From Pseudaeromonas sharmana (GTDB taxonomy: Bacteria > Pseudomonadota > Gammaproteobacteria > Enterobacterales > Aeromonadaceae), in NCBI RefSeq assembly GCF_042649925.1, contig NZ_JBHSAF010000015.1, positions 1 to 64,000 on the forward strand: a DNA stretch of 64,000 nucleotides. The letters run 5' to 3'. Position 1 is the stretch's first letter; each line of letters begins with the position of its first letter. Both the position numbers and the translations under genes were made by a program. The notes under the pieces are model-generated. The model searched no databases and was not told where the DNA came from. It saw nothing but the letters and a program-made list of their open reading frames with translations. Positions 54,907-62,928 of the stretch are shown here, one piece after another.

Positions 54907-55276
54907 TCAGCCCGCTCAGGCAAAAACATGAAAAAGGCCGGTTAAAAACCGGCCTTTTTTTATGTCCTGCTGCCAGGCTGTCTGGCGGCGCATGTCGCTG
55001 ATGCCATGCCCTTGACCATGCGACACGCCGGTAGTCTCCCGGTGCAATAATCCGGCTACTGACGGCAGACGTTGCCGCATCCATCCGGTTAACTCGCCGG
55101 CATCCTCTTCATCCTGTTTATCCGGCCCATGGCCCCAGCTCCCGGTGTGATGGCTGGGCTGCAATGGCCCAGGTGAACACAGTACGGGTTGCGGCTGCGG
55201 GCTCTGTGTCGGTGTGGTGGCCGGTGAACACGCGGCGAGGGGGAGTATGGCCGCACCCGGCGGCCGAGCGGGGGCA
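54907..55276. other. Region with a doubtful small minus-strand reading frame
   Basis: About 370 bases between groEL and the secreted-protein gene. Apart from the terminator, one minus-strand frame, open from within the upstream gene to 54916, would read a lipobox-like PLAAC, a Pro/Gln-rich stretch and a charged end (DKQDEEDAGELTGW). It lacks an ATG, GTG or TTG before the lipobox, and its last codons run through the groEL terminator. A one-base shift near 55270 (in the CCCCC run) would attach it to an ATG overlapping the upstream stop. It may be a decayed gene; I do not call it a CDS. Confidence 0.3.
54931..54962 (+). terminator. Bidirectional terminator after groEL
   Basis: GGCCGGTT/AACCGGCC stem (54936-54943 with 54947-54954) with loop AAA, A run on the left and T run on the right. 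Strong in both directions. Confidence 0.92.
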
Positions 55277-56014
55277 TCAGTCGAAGAAGTCGCTGATCTC
55301 CTTGTTGTTGTAATCGGCCAGCTGCTGCCAGGGGCGCGGAGTGGGCAGGCCAGGTTTAAGCGTCACATTCATCCGGTACTGCTTGTAGCCATCGCGGGTG
55401 TGGCGCTCTACCGCCAGCGCCAGCTGCCACTCTTGCGACCAGAGTACGCGCAGGATCTGGTTGTTCTGCTCCAGGCGGTACCAGCGAGCATCGCGGGCCA
55501 GGTCCGGCAAGGTGTCCTGCGCAGGTGACTCCGCCTCCGGCTGCATCAGGGCCAGGGTGCTGGGCGCAATCAAACGGTTCAGGCGTGGCCAGTCGGGCAC
55601 AAACCCGGATTGGCTGTACTCGATGGGCGGGTAGTGCACCAGATTGCGGTGGTAGGCGTCGGCATAGTTCAGTTCCAGCGAGCCATCGGGCTGGCGGCTG
55701 ACCCAGCGTGCGGCCATCTGGTACATGAAGTGTTTGTGCGGCGTCTTGGCCGTGTCGTGTTGCAGATGGAAGGCACGAGCTACCGGTAACGGAATCAGGC
55801 GTTCGCTCCACAGCATGTCGCCATCGCGGATCCAGCGCTCCTTGTAGCTGTGTTGTTGCGTGATGCCATCCGGACTCACTTCAAGGGTAACATAGGAGAT
55901 CAATGCCTGGACCGGGGGGAGCGGGCTCTCTTCGCCCGGCTCCGGCGTGTCGGCGGCGAGGCAGGAAAATGGCAGTAAGATCGCCAGCAGCAGCGCGAAC
56001 TGGAAAGGGTTCAT
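55277..56014 (-). CDS. Secreted protein of unknown function next to phosphatases
   Basis: Not recognised. The 245-residue product has a signal peptide (FALLLAILLPFSCLAA) and a mature domain without membrane segments, with many Trp and Tyr residues (for example MLWSERLIPLPVARAF and HHR-like RNLVHYPPIEYS). ATG 56014 has GAGGT four bases upstream; the longer frame from 56062 runs into a hairpin. It lies 56 bases downstream of the first alkaline phosphatase, behind a terminator-like hairpin, and so may be cotranscribed by read-through. Probably periplasmic; the role is open. Confidence 0.7.
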   Translation of the reverse strand: MNPFQFALLLAILLPFSCLAADTPEPGEESPLPPVQALISYVTLEVSPDGITQQHSYKERWIRDGDMLWSERLIPLPVARAFHLQHDTAKTPHKHFMYQMAARWVSRQPDGSLELNYADAYHRNLVHYPPIEYSQSGFVPDWPRLNRLIAPSTLALMQPEAESPAQDTLPDLARDARWYRLEQNNQILRVLWSQEWQLALAVERHTRDGYKQYRMNVTLKPGLPTPRPWQQLADYNNKEISDFFD

Positions 56015-56026
56015 GTCGACCTCTAA

Positions 56027-56056
56027 GACAAAAAGGCAGGCCCTGCGGGCCTGCCA
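56027..56056 (-). terminator. Terminator after the first alkaline phosphatase gene
   Basis: GGCAGGCCC/GGGCCTGCC (56035-56043 with 56047-56055), loop TGC, with a run of five A before the stem, which is a T run on the minus strand. Confidence 0.78.
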
Positions 56057-56070
56057 AGACACGGATACTG

Positions 56071-57450
56071 TTACAGGCCGAGCGCAGTTTTAACCTTGTC
56101 GAACACCTTGGTGTTATCCAGTGTGCCCTTGAACAGGTCGGCGTTGATTCCCTTGGCGAACAGCATGACATCGCCGCCACCGTGGGTTTCAGAGCCCAGC
56201 TTGACGCCACTCTCTTGCAGGTAGCTGTCGGCCATGACTTGCTCGCTGGTCAGATCCTCGCGCACCTGTTTGCGGTTCGGACCGTTACCAAATGCCAGTG
56301 TGGTGATGGCATTGCCGTTGATATCGCGTTTGATGGTCTTGTCACTGCCTTCCTTGACCAGATCCAGCACATTGTTGCCCTTGGCAGAGTAACCGTTGAT
56401 GGTCATGGTGTGGTCATGGTCGGCGGTGACGACGATCAGCGTGTTTTTCAGATCTACCTTGCCCAGTGCCGTCTTGATGGCATCATCGAATGCCGAGGCG
56501 TCCTGCAGCGCGCGCTTGGCATTGGTGCCGTGCAGCGCATGGTCGATGCGCCCGCCTTCGACCATCAGGAAGTAGCCGTCCTGGTTCTTGGACAGCAGGT
56601 CGATGGCCTTGCTGGTCATCTCGGACAGTGAGGGTTGGGTGCTGGCGCTATTGGCCTGACGATCGAGGTCATAGTCCAGGTGCGAGGTTTTGCTAAACAG
56701 CGCAATCAGCCGTGAACTGCTGGCCGGATCCACGGCCGCCAGCTCACTCTTGGTGGTGGCGGTGGCATAGCCCTGGGCCTTGAGTTCGGCCATCAGATCG
56801 CGACCATCGGCGCGGCCGCGCTTGTTGTTGTCCTTGTCATAGGGCGTCCAGTAGTTGGCCCCGCCGCCCATCAGGACATCGACACCATCGCCAAGGGCGC
56901 TGTTGAAACCGGCACCGCCAGGGATGGCCTGGGCCGCGATGTCATAGGCGGCATCACGGTGACAGACGTGGGCATAGGTGGCGGCCGGCGTGGCGTGCGT
57001 CAGCTCCGTGGTGGTGACGGCGCCGACGGCCTTCCCTTTGGCCTTGGCCAGCTCCAGCAGGGTGCTGACGGCCTGACCATTGCTGCTGGCACAACCACTG
57101 AGGCCGTTGTTGCCATTGGCATCCTTGACCGGGGATTCGGCGACGGTATCGGCACTCATCGAGATCACTTCGTTATTCATCTTGACGCCGGTCATGTAGG
57201 CCGACATCGATGGTGCCGAGTCGGTGGTTTGGGCGTCATGGGAGAAGGTCTTGATGCGCGCTGTGTGGTCCAGCGTCTCCATGGTCAGTTGACCGGCTTC
57301 TCCCACCTTGTACAGGCGGGTGGCGGTGACCGTAGTCGGCCCCATGCCATCGCCGAGGAAGAAGATGACGTTTTTGGCCGTTGCCGCCTGGACACCGGTG
57401 GAGAGAAGGGCCATCAGGACGGCACTGCTGAGTATCATGGGTTTGAACAT
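56071..57450 (-). CDS. phoA: Alkaline phosphatase, periplasmic (copy 1)
   Basis: Zinc-dependent phosphomonoesterase of 459 residues. Signal peptide ends in ALLSTGVQA. Metal and catalytic motifs: VIFFLGDGMGPTT (zinc ligand Asp), TTDSAPSMSAYMTG with the catalytic Ser, and VTADHDHTMTI with the Asp/His zinc ligands. The Mg-site residues differ from E. coli: D153 is a His (THATPAATYAH) and K328 is a His (GGRIDHALHGTNA), as in mammalian and several marine enzymes with higher turnover. The C-terminal SETHGGGDVMLFAKG gives the last zinc ligand His. It follows copy 2 by 23 bases, so both are one operon. Confidence 0.93.
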   Translation of the reverse strand: MFKPMILSSAVLMALLSTGVQAATAKNVIFFLGDGMGPTTVTATRLYKVGEAGQLTMETLDHTARIKTFSHDAQTTDSAPSMSAYMTGVKMNNEVISMSADTVAESPVKDANGNNGLSGCASSNGQAVSTLLELAKAKGKAVGAVTTTELTHATPAATYAHVCHRDAAYDIAAQAIPGGAGFNSALGDGVDVLMGGGANYWTPYDKDNNKRGRADGRDLMAELKAQGYATATTKSELAAVDPASSSRLIALFSKTSHLDYDLDRQANSASTQPSLSEMTSKAIDLLSKNQDGYFLMVEGGRIDHALHGTNAKRALQDASAFDDAIKTALGKVDLKNTLIVVTADHDHTMTINGYSAKGNNVLDLVKEGSDKTIKRDINGNAITTLAFGNGPNRKQVREDLTSEQVMADSYLQESGVKLGSETHGGGDVMLFAKGINADLFKGTLDNTKVFDKVKTALGL

Positions 57451-57473
57451 GTCGTGGACTCCTTGTCTGGCGC

Positions 57474-58880
57474 TTACAGGCCGGCGGCGGTTTTGAGTTT
57501 GTTGAAGACGGCGGTATTTTCGATGACACCGTGGAAGCTGTCGGCATCGTGACCGATGGCGCCCAGGAAGACATCGGTGCCACCGTGGGTCTCGCTGCCC
57601 GGGCCGCCGATGTTAAATACGACTTCCTGGCGGTAGTCATCGGCGCTGGTCATGGCGTCGTCGATGGCGGTGCGCGGTCCATCTACGCGATTGGAACCGT
57701 TACCGAAACCGATGATGGAATAGGGGGCACCATCGGCGTCCAGCGAGGGTTGACCGATGTTGCTGCCACCGTAGTTCTTGACCACGCCGAGCACGCCGGC
57801 CTGGCTGCTGGTGGTTTTGCCGGTGCGCTGGGCATAACCGTTCAGCACCAGTGTATGGTCGTGGTCGGCCGTGACGACGATCAGGGTGTTTTTCAGATCC
57901 GGATCGATGACGCGCATCTTGTCGATGGCGACCTTGATGGCATTGTCAAAGGCGACGGTATCCTGCAGCGAGCGCTTGGCATTGGTGTCGTGCAGGGCGT
58001 GGTCGATACGGCCACCCTCGACCATCAGGAAGAATCCCTTCTCCTTCTGGCTCAGCATGTCGATGGCCTTGGAGGTCATGTCGGCGAGCGCAGGCTCGGT
58101 CGGTGCCTTGCCATTGAGACGATCCAGGTCATACGACAGGTGGCTGCCGTTGAACAGGCCGAGCAGCGGCTTGCTGTTATCGGCGGCGATCAGCTCGTTG
58201 AGGTTGCTGGCATAGGTATAGCCCTTGGCCTGCAGTTCGGTGATCAGATTGCGGCCATCGCTACGGCTGCCGGAGTTGGCCTTCGGCAGGAACTGTTTGC
58301 TGCCGCCACCGAGTATCACGTCGACGCCATCACCCAGCGCGCTGTTGAAGCCACTGCCACCAGGAACCAGTTGGGCTGCGATGTCGGTTTCCAGATCGCG
58401 GTTACAGATATGGGCATAGGTGGCGGCCGGGGTGGCATGGGTTACCCGGGTGCTGGTCACCACGCCGGTGCCCATGCCCTTGGCCTTGGCCAGCTCCAAC
58501 AGTGTGGTCACCGGTTTGCCGGCACTCTGGCTGCAGTCGGCCAGCTGGGTGGCATCGCTGTCCATGGAGATGACGCCGTTATTGCTCTTGACCCCGGTCA
58601 TGTAGGCGGCCATCGAGGGGGCTGAGTCCGTCACCTGCGCATCGTGGGAGTAGGTCTTGATGAACGCCGTTTCCGGCAGCGTATCGATGGTCAGATTACC
58701 CTCTTCGCCGACGGCATAGATGCGAGTGGCGGTCAGGGTGGTGATGCCCATGCCGTCACCGAGGAAAAAGATCACGTTCTTGGGGGTCGAACTCTGGGTG
58801 TCGTCGTTGCTATCACTGTTGCAACCAGCCAGCAGCAAACCGGCTGACAGCAACAGGGCGAGGGGGGCCATTTTGTACAT
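57474..58880 (-). CDS. phoA: Alkaline phosphatase, lipoprotein (copy 2)
   Basis: Paralogue of the downstream copy, 468 residues. It has a lipoprotein signal (LLLSAGLLLAGCNSDS; Asn after the lipid Cys, so probably outer-membrane), then the same catalytic frame: VIFFLGDGMGITT, TDSAPSMAAYMTG, THATPAATYAH, GGRIDHALHDTNA, VTADHDHTLVLNG and SETHGGTDVFLGA. The Mg-site residues are again His/His. AAGGAG lies nine bases before the ATG. A Zur-like palindrome lies about 125 bases upstream of the start, and no convincing Pho box is visible. One copy is free in the periplasm and the other membrane-anchored, which may extend the range of substrates. Confidence 0.92.
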   Translation of the reverse strand: MYKMAPLALLLSAGLLLAGCNSDSNDDTQSSTPKNVIFFLGDGMGITTLTATRIYAVGEEGNLTIDTLPETAFIKTYSHDAQVTDSAPSMAAYMTGVKSNNGVISMDSDATQLADCSQSAGKPVTTLLELAKAKGMGTGVVTSTRVTHATPAATYAHICNRDLETDIAAQLVPGGSGFNSALGDGVDVILGGGSKQFLPKANSGSRSDGRNLITELQAKGYTYASNLNELIAADNSKPLLGLFNGSHLSYDLDRLNGKAPTEPALADMTSKAIDMLSQKEKGFFLMVEGGRIDHALHDTNAKRSLQDTVAFDNAIKVAIDKMRVIDPDLKNTLIVVTADHDHTLVLNGYAQRTGKTTSSQAGVLGVVKNYGGSNIGQPSLDADGAPYSIIGFGNGSNRVDGPRTAIDDAMTSADDYRQEVVFNIGGPGSETHGGTDVFLGAIGHDADSFHGVIENTAVFNKLKTAAGL

Positions 58881-59002
58881 TGTGTGTCTCTCCTTGGCTG
58901 AAAGTGACGCTGATGCTAGGAGAGGGGAGTGACATTTTTATTTAATTATTGTTAAGAGTTATTATGCCCGCATCTTGGTGGCTTACTGATAACATGTTGA
59001 TT

Positions 59003-59015
59003 GTTATATTATAAC
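59003..59015. promoter_or_regulatory. Candidate Zur operator upstream of the phosphatase genes
   Basis: GTTATATTATAAC is a perfect 13-base palindrome identical to the core of the gammaproteobacterial Zur consensus (GTTATANTATAAC). It lies 123 bases before the copy 2 start and 63 bases after the DUF3299 stop. On the minus strand it contains TATAAT, so it may overlap a -10 box. A second, looser pair ATAAC...GTTAT (58989-58995 region) lies just beside it. The flanking bases deviate slightly from the longer consensus. The rest of the 197-base gap (58881-59077) is very A+T-rich. Confidence 0.62.
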
Positions 59016-59077
59016 GTTACATGCCCATGTGTTTTCCTGTTGTGCAGATTGCATATTAATTCATTTTTGTTTTGTGC

Positions 59078-59551
59078 TTATTGGCCGGCATAGGGGATGA
59101 CCGCATCCGCTTCCAGCCGATAACCGGCATTGGCCAGATCGCTGTGCGCATCCTCGACCCGCAGACGGCCACTGACCTTGATGGCATCCCACAGCGCATC
59201 CGCCGGCACTCCGCCGGGGATCTGCACGAACACGACCTGGTTGGTGGGCGGCGGCGGGACATGAATGCAGGCACCAAAAAACGGCACCAGCAGGAAGGCC
59301 GTCACGGTCTGGCCATCGCCCTCCAGTGGCACGGCGTAGCCCGACAGGCTGACGGCGTGGCGGTCGAGCGCTGGATTCACGGCGGCGCTGACTTGGGGCG
59401 CCACCTGATTATGCTGGTTGCTGGTTGTGGCCTGGACAGCCGCCTGCTCGCCAGGGGCCAGCAGATTCTTCCAGTTCAGTTCGCGGTAATCTGCGGCGAA
59501 CCCCGTGCTGGCCAGCCCCCACAGGCTGAGTACGATCCAAAAACGTAACAT
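59078..59551 (-). CDS. DUF3299 secreted protein of the Zrg zinc-linked operon
   Basis: A 157-residue exported protein. Signal peptide (LSLWGLASTGFAA), then a compact beta-rich domain with the DUF3299 core GYAVPLEGDGQTVTAFLLVP and FFGACIHVPPPPTNQVVFV, the latter suggesting a metal-binding Cys/His pair. I start at ATG 59551, with GGGAG upstream; the much longer frame from 59989 is only the overlap of the permease gene. Fourth gene of an operon with a zinc-type ABC transporter and ZrgA; role unknown. Confidence 0.85.
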   Translation of the reverse strand: MLRFWIVLSLWGLASTGFAADYRELNWKNLLAPGEQAAVQATTSNQHNQVAPQVSAAVNPALDRHAVSLSGYAVPLEGDGQTVTAFLLVPFFGACIHVPPPPTNQVVFVQIPGGVPADALWDAIKVSGRLRVEDAHSDLANAGYRLEADAVIPYAGQ

Positions 59552-59565
59552 CGATATTGCTCCCT

Positions 59566-60813
59566 TCAGACGCGGATGGTCATGCCATCGCTCAGGCTGT
59601 AGCGGTAGGCACGCAGTGCTGGTAACAAGCCTGCCAGCAGCCCTGCTCCCCAGACGGCGGCCAGCCGTTGCCATTGGCTGGCATCCGGCCAGCTCCAGGC
59701 CAGTTGCAGACCATACTGTTGCTGCAACAGCGGTGCGGCCAGCGCCTGGGCCAGATAGAGGCCACCGAGGCCCAGCAGCAGACCGAGCGAGGTCAGCAGC
59801 AGGGCTTCGACGCCGAGCAGCCGGGCCAGATAGCCAGGTCCGGCACCGAGCGAGCGCAGGATCGCCAGTTCGCGGCGGCGGGCATCCAAACTGGCCAGCT
59901 GGGTGGTCAGCATGCCGATCAGGCCGGCGATGACGACGAAACCGGCAATCACCGACAGTGCGGTCTGCGCCACGGCCATCAGGCTCCACAGCTCCTGCAA
60001 CGTGGCTCCGGGCAGGATGGCCAGCAGCGGCTCTGCGCTGTAGGTATTGATTTGGCGTTGCAGCTGGAATGCCTGGATCGGACTCTTGAGGCCGATCATA
60101 AAGGCGGTCAGCGTCCTGGGAGTCAGGTCGAGTTGCCGGGCCTGCTCAGCGTTGATGGCCTGTGACGGCATGCCACCTTGCCATCCATAGTGAATCGCCT
60201 CGATGCCGGCGAGCGGCACATGAACGGTGCGATCGATCGGCGTACCGGTCGCTGCCAGTATGCCGACCACGGTAAAGGGCAGGTTGTCGTGCTGGCTGAA
60301 CGAGACCTTGCCGGCACCATGGGCGACGACGATGGCTTGTCCCAGGCGGTAGCCCAGTTTTCTCGCTACCTCGGCACCCAGAACCGCCTCGAGCGGACTG
60401 CTGAAGGGGCGGCCCGCCTGTAGCGTCAGCGGTTGACGGTGACCGTAGCGCAGATAGCGAAAATAGTCGTCATTGGTACCCAATACCCGGAAGCCGCGGT
60501 GTGAGTCGCCCAGCGACAGCGGTATGGTCCAGGCGATGGCCGGATTGGATTTCAGTGCCTGGTAGCTGTCCCAGCCAACGTTGTTGGTGGGGTTGCCGAT
60601 ACGGAAAACGGAGTAGAGCAACAGGTTTACCGGACCGGAACGGGCGCCGACGATCAGATCGGTGCCAGATACCGTGTTGGCAAAGCTGTCACGGGCCTGG
60701 TTCTGCAGCCGGTCCACGCCCAGCAGCAGCATGACGCTGATGGCGACCGACAGCAGCGTCAGTCCGGCCGTCAGACGGCGAGCCAGCAGACTGTAGAGCG
60801 CCAGTTTCAGCAT
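59566..60813 (-). CDS. FtsX-type ABC permease of the Zrg operon
   Basis: A 415-residue MacB/FtsX-family permease: one N-terminal helix (MLKLALYSLLARRLTAGLTL), a large periplasmic domain (~45-270) and three C-terminal helices (~280-300, 335-360, 385-405), including VAQTALSVIAGFVVIAGLIG. It overlaps the ATPase gene by seven bases and sits 14 bases before the DUF3299 gene. Together with the ATPase it resembles the lipoprotein-export/mechanical type of ABC system, which may move or assemble an envelope component in response to zinc. Confidence 0.86.
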   Translation of the reverse strand: MLKLALYSLLARRLTAGLTLLSVAISVMLLLGVDRLQNQARDSFANTVSGTDLIVGARSGPVNLLLYSVFRIGNPTNNVGWDSYQALKSNPAIAWTIPLSLGDSHRGFRVLGTNDDYFRYLRYGHRQPLTLQAGRPFSSPLEAVLGAEVARKLGYRLGQAIVVAHGAGKVSFSQHDNLPFTVVGILAATGTPIDRTVHVPLAGIEAIHYGWQGGMPSQAINAEQARQLDLTPRTLTAFMIGLKSPIQAFQLQRQINTYSAEPLLAILPGATLQELWSLMAVAQTALSVIAGFVVIAGLIGMLTTQLASLDARRRELAILRSLGAGPGYLARLLGVEALLLTSLGLLLGLGGLYLAQALAAPLLQQQYGLQLAWSWPDASQWQRLAAVWGAGLLAGLLPALRAYRYSLSDGMTIRV

Positions 60814-61490
60814 GCCAGCCTCCGGTTCAGTGTCTGCATGCTCTCGGCGCGGTCGAACAGCGTTTCGAGCTGGGCATCGTGGCTGACGAACAGCAGGGTG
60901 CTGCCCTGGCGTTCACACTCGGCAAACAGCAATTGCAGGAAGGCACCACGGTTGTCACTGTCCAGCGCCGAGGTCGGCTCATCGGCGATCACCAGTGGCG
61001 GGGCGCCGATCAGTGCCCGTGCGGCCGCCACGCGTTGTTGCTGGCCGACGCTCAGGCTATGCACCGGGCGTTGGTGCAGCGTTTCCGGTAGTTGCAATGC
61101 TGCCAGCAGGCGCTGGGCCTCGGCGCGGGCTTCACCGCCGAGGCGAGCGCGTTTACTGGCCGAAAATGTCAGTGCGCACAGCACGTTATCCAGCACGCCG
61201 AGAAAAGGTAACAAATTGAATTGCTGGAAAATGTAACCCAGATGGTCGGCACGGAAGCGATCGCGTGCTCGGGAGGAGAGGCGCGCCAGCGGTTGATCCA
61301 GCACACGCAGCGATCCTTGATGCGGGGTCTGGATGCCGGCCAGCAGGCTCAGCAGTGTGGACTTGCCGGAGCCGGAGGCACCCTTGATAAACAGTCGTTC
61401 GCCGCGGCGGACCCGCAGCTCGGGGATGTCGAGCACGACCTGGCCATTCGGCCAGGCAAAACGCAGCTGCTCAATTTCAATGACATTCAT
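60807..61490 (-). CDS. ABC transporter ATP-binding protein of the Zrg operon
   Basis: A 227-residue ATPase of the LolD/MacB type. Walker A is GASGSGKSTLL, the Q-loop is FQQFNLLPFLGV, the signature is HSLSVGQQQRVAAARALIG, Walker B is PLVIADEPTSALDSD and the H-loop is SHD. Overlaps the permease gene by seven bases and begins four bases after zrgA, so all four genes are one operon. Confidence 0.92.
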   Translation of the reverse strand: MNVIEIEQLRFAWPNGQVVLDIPELRVRRGERLFIKGASGSGKSTLLSLLAGIQTPHQGSLRVLDQPLARLSSRARDRFRADHLGYIFQQFNLLPFLGVLDNVLCALTFSASKRARLGGEARAEAQRLLAALQLPETLHQRPVHSLSVGQQQRVAAARALIGAPPLVIADEPTSALDSDNRGAFLQLLFAECERQGSTLLFVSHDAQLETLFDRAESMQTLNRRLAC

Positions 61491-61494
61491 AGCA

Positions 61495-62064
61495 TTACCA
61501 TGTGACAGTCGGCTGGCTGGCGCTCAGTTCGTTGCGATCCGGCACTCCAGGCAAAATGGCTTGCAGCGACAGCTTTTGCAGTGTCGGGTAGTGGCTAAAC
61601 AGCGTCAGTGTCAGGCTGTTGAGCTGCTCGGGTTGTTGGCACACAAAGGAGTATTCGGCCCGGATGTCACTGTGTTGATGATCTTCTTCGTGCTCGTGCT
61701 CGTGTGCTGAGTCGTTAGCATGGGCGGCCTCGGCAGTGTGCTCGTCCTGGGCATCCGCATGGTCATGCACCTGTTGCTGCTGCAGCTGGCAGCGGGCGGC
61801 GGCAGGCAGGACAAACAGACGATCAGCCTGTTGCAGGTGCTGCAGTGCCAGGGCTTGCTGTTGCTGCTCCTGGGTCGTGCGCGGTGCATGTTCAAAGCCG
61901 ACCAGATCGGCGGCGGGGGCGTGCAGCTCGATCAGCAGTTGCTGGCCATCGAGGGCGAGGTTGAGTTCGCCGTGGCCGTGTTCATGGGCGGCGTGTTCCT
62001 GGGCGAGGACGCTTAACGGCAGCAGCAGGATACAGGCGGTGAGGGGCAGGGTAGAGGGATGCAT
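61495..62064 (-). CDS. zrgA: ZrgA-like histidine-rich periplasmic zinc protein (DUF2796)
   Basis: A 189-residue protein with a signal peptide (ILLLPLSVLA) and two His-rich stretches: EHAAHEHGHG near the N-terminus and DHADAQDEH plus HEHEHEEDHQH in the middle, typical of zinc-binding proteins. The core ELNLALDGQQLLIELHAPAADLVGF and the final KLSLQAILPGVPDR match DUF2796, and V. cholerae ZrgA belongs to this family in a Zur-regulated operon. AAGGAG lies before the ATG. First gene of the operon; the region upstream (62065-62330) has no clear Zur box that I can see. Confidence 0.85.
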   Translation of the reverse strand: MHPSTLPLTACILLLPLSVLAQEHAAHEHGHGELNLALDGQQLLIELHAPAADLVGFEHAPRTTQEQQQQALALQHLQQADRLFVLPAAARCQLQQQQVHDHADAQDEHTAEAAHANDSAHEHEHEEDHQHSDIRAEYSFVCQQPEQLNSLTLTLFSHYPTLQKLSLQAILPGVPDRNELSASQPTVTW

Positions 62065-62330
62065 GACGTCTCCTTGATGATCCGGAAACAGCAGAAATAA
62101 CCGATAAATGTGACAGTTTTGGTAGTGGTGGCCTACTCAGGGGCGCGGTGGAGGGGCACTGTGACCGGATCACCAGCGCGCACTGCCGGCAAGACGCCGC
62201 GTTCTGTCCTGCGGCGAGTTGTGTCGGGTCATGACGCGATCTGCACTGCAGCCAGCCGGGCAGGAGCAAGCGGATCCTGGGGGCGGTTCTGGCTATGCTG
62301 CCGGCTGGTGCGCTTGCACGCAGTGGCCCC

Positions 62331-62774
62331 CTAGTCCGCCGGCTCCGGCTGGTCGAACAGCATCTGGTGCAGGCCATCGAGCATGATGTCGCCGGTATGC
62401 AGCATCAGACAATCCTGCTGTTCTGCGGGCAGGTGCCCGAGGCGGATCAGGGTTTCACCAAACGCCAGCAACTGTTGCTTGAACAGCAGGCAGTGCGCTG
62501 GACTCAATCCTGCCTCCAGTTGTTGCCGAATCAGCTGTAACCGGTGAAAGGGGCCATCCGGGTGCAGGTACTCCTGATGCAGCCAGAGGGCGGCGGAACA
62601 GCCCAGTTGTTGTAACGGGGCAAACAGCTCGCGAAAATGAGCGTCCTGTGACAGGCGGACAAATTGCTGCCGTTGCAGGGGGGACAAGTCACCATCCTGC
62701 AGACTGGTGAGCAAAAAGATCTGTACCGGGGCGCTGGCCATCGCCAGCAGCAGTGGAGAGTCCTCGTGGGTCAT
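62331..62774 (-). CDS. Small helical protein of unknown function
   Basis: Not recognised. The 147-residue product is rich in Leu and Gln with alternating hydrophobic helices (for example QQFVRLSQDAHFRELFAPLQ), no signal peptide and no membrane segment. I start at ATG 62774, with AGGA six bases upstream; the frame runs back to 62843 but there is no good site there. It sits on the minus strand between zrgA and an amylase, 266 bases from zrgA, and may be independent. Confidence 0.6.
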   Translation of the reverse strand: MTHEDSPLLLAMASAPVQIFLLTSLQDGDLSPLQRQQFVRLSQDAHFRELFAPLQQLGCSAALWLHQEYLHPDGPFHRLQLIRQQLEAGLSPAHCLLFKQQLLAFGETLIRLGHLPAEQQDCLMLHTGDIMLDGLHQMLFDQPEPAD

Positions 62775-62893
62775 GATGTTTCCTGTGCTCTTGTGCTTGT
62801 CGTTGTTATCAGACCGCGTCGGCGGTAGGGCTACGATAACCACATGAGACTCATGACTCTATCTTTTGCGCAGTAAATAGCCAAGCGGATCAC

Positions 62894-62916
62894 TCGGGCC
62901 CGACCTGCGGGCCCGA
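62894..62916. terminator. Hairpin after the second amylase
   Basis: TCGGGCCC/GGGCCCGA with loop GACCTGC, 13 bases beyond the amylase stop. No T run; candidate terminator. Confidence 0.5.
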
Positions 62917-62928
62917 AAGCGGCGGTAT

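Noticed and set aside
57531..58625. A 364-codon plus-strand frame opposite the second alkaline phosphatase
   Set aside because: A shadow frame of a conserved gene; Gly/Val/Asp-rich with no domain.
58925..58960. A Pho box for the phosphatase operon
   Set aside because: Only one loose half-site (ATGTCAC on the minus strand) is present and its partner at 11 bases spacing does not match.
62065..62330. A Zur box upstream of zrgA
   Set aside because: An AATAACCGATAAAT stretch (62096-62109) resembles half-sites but is not palindromic; I would not call it.
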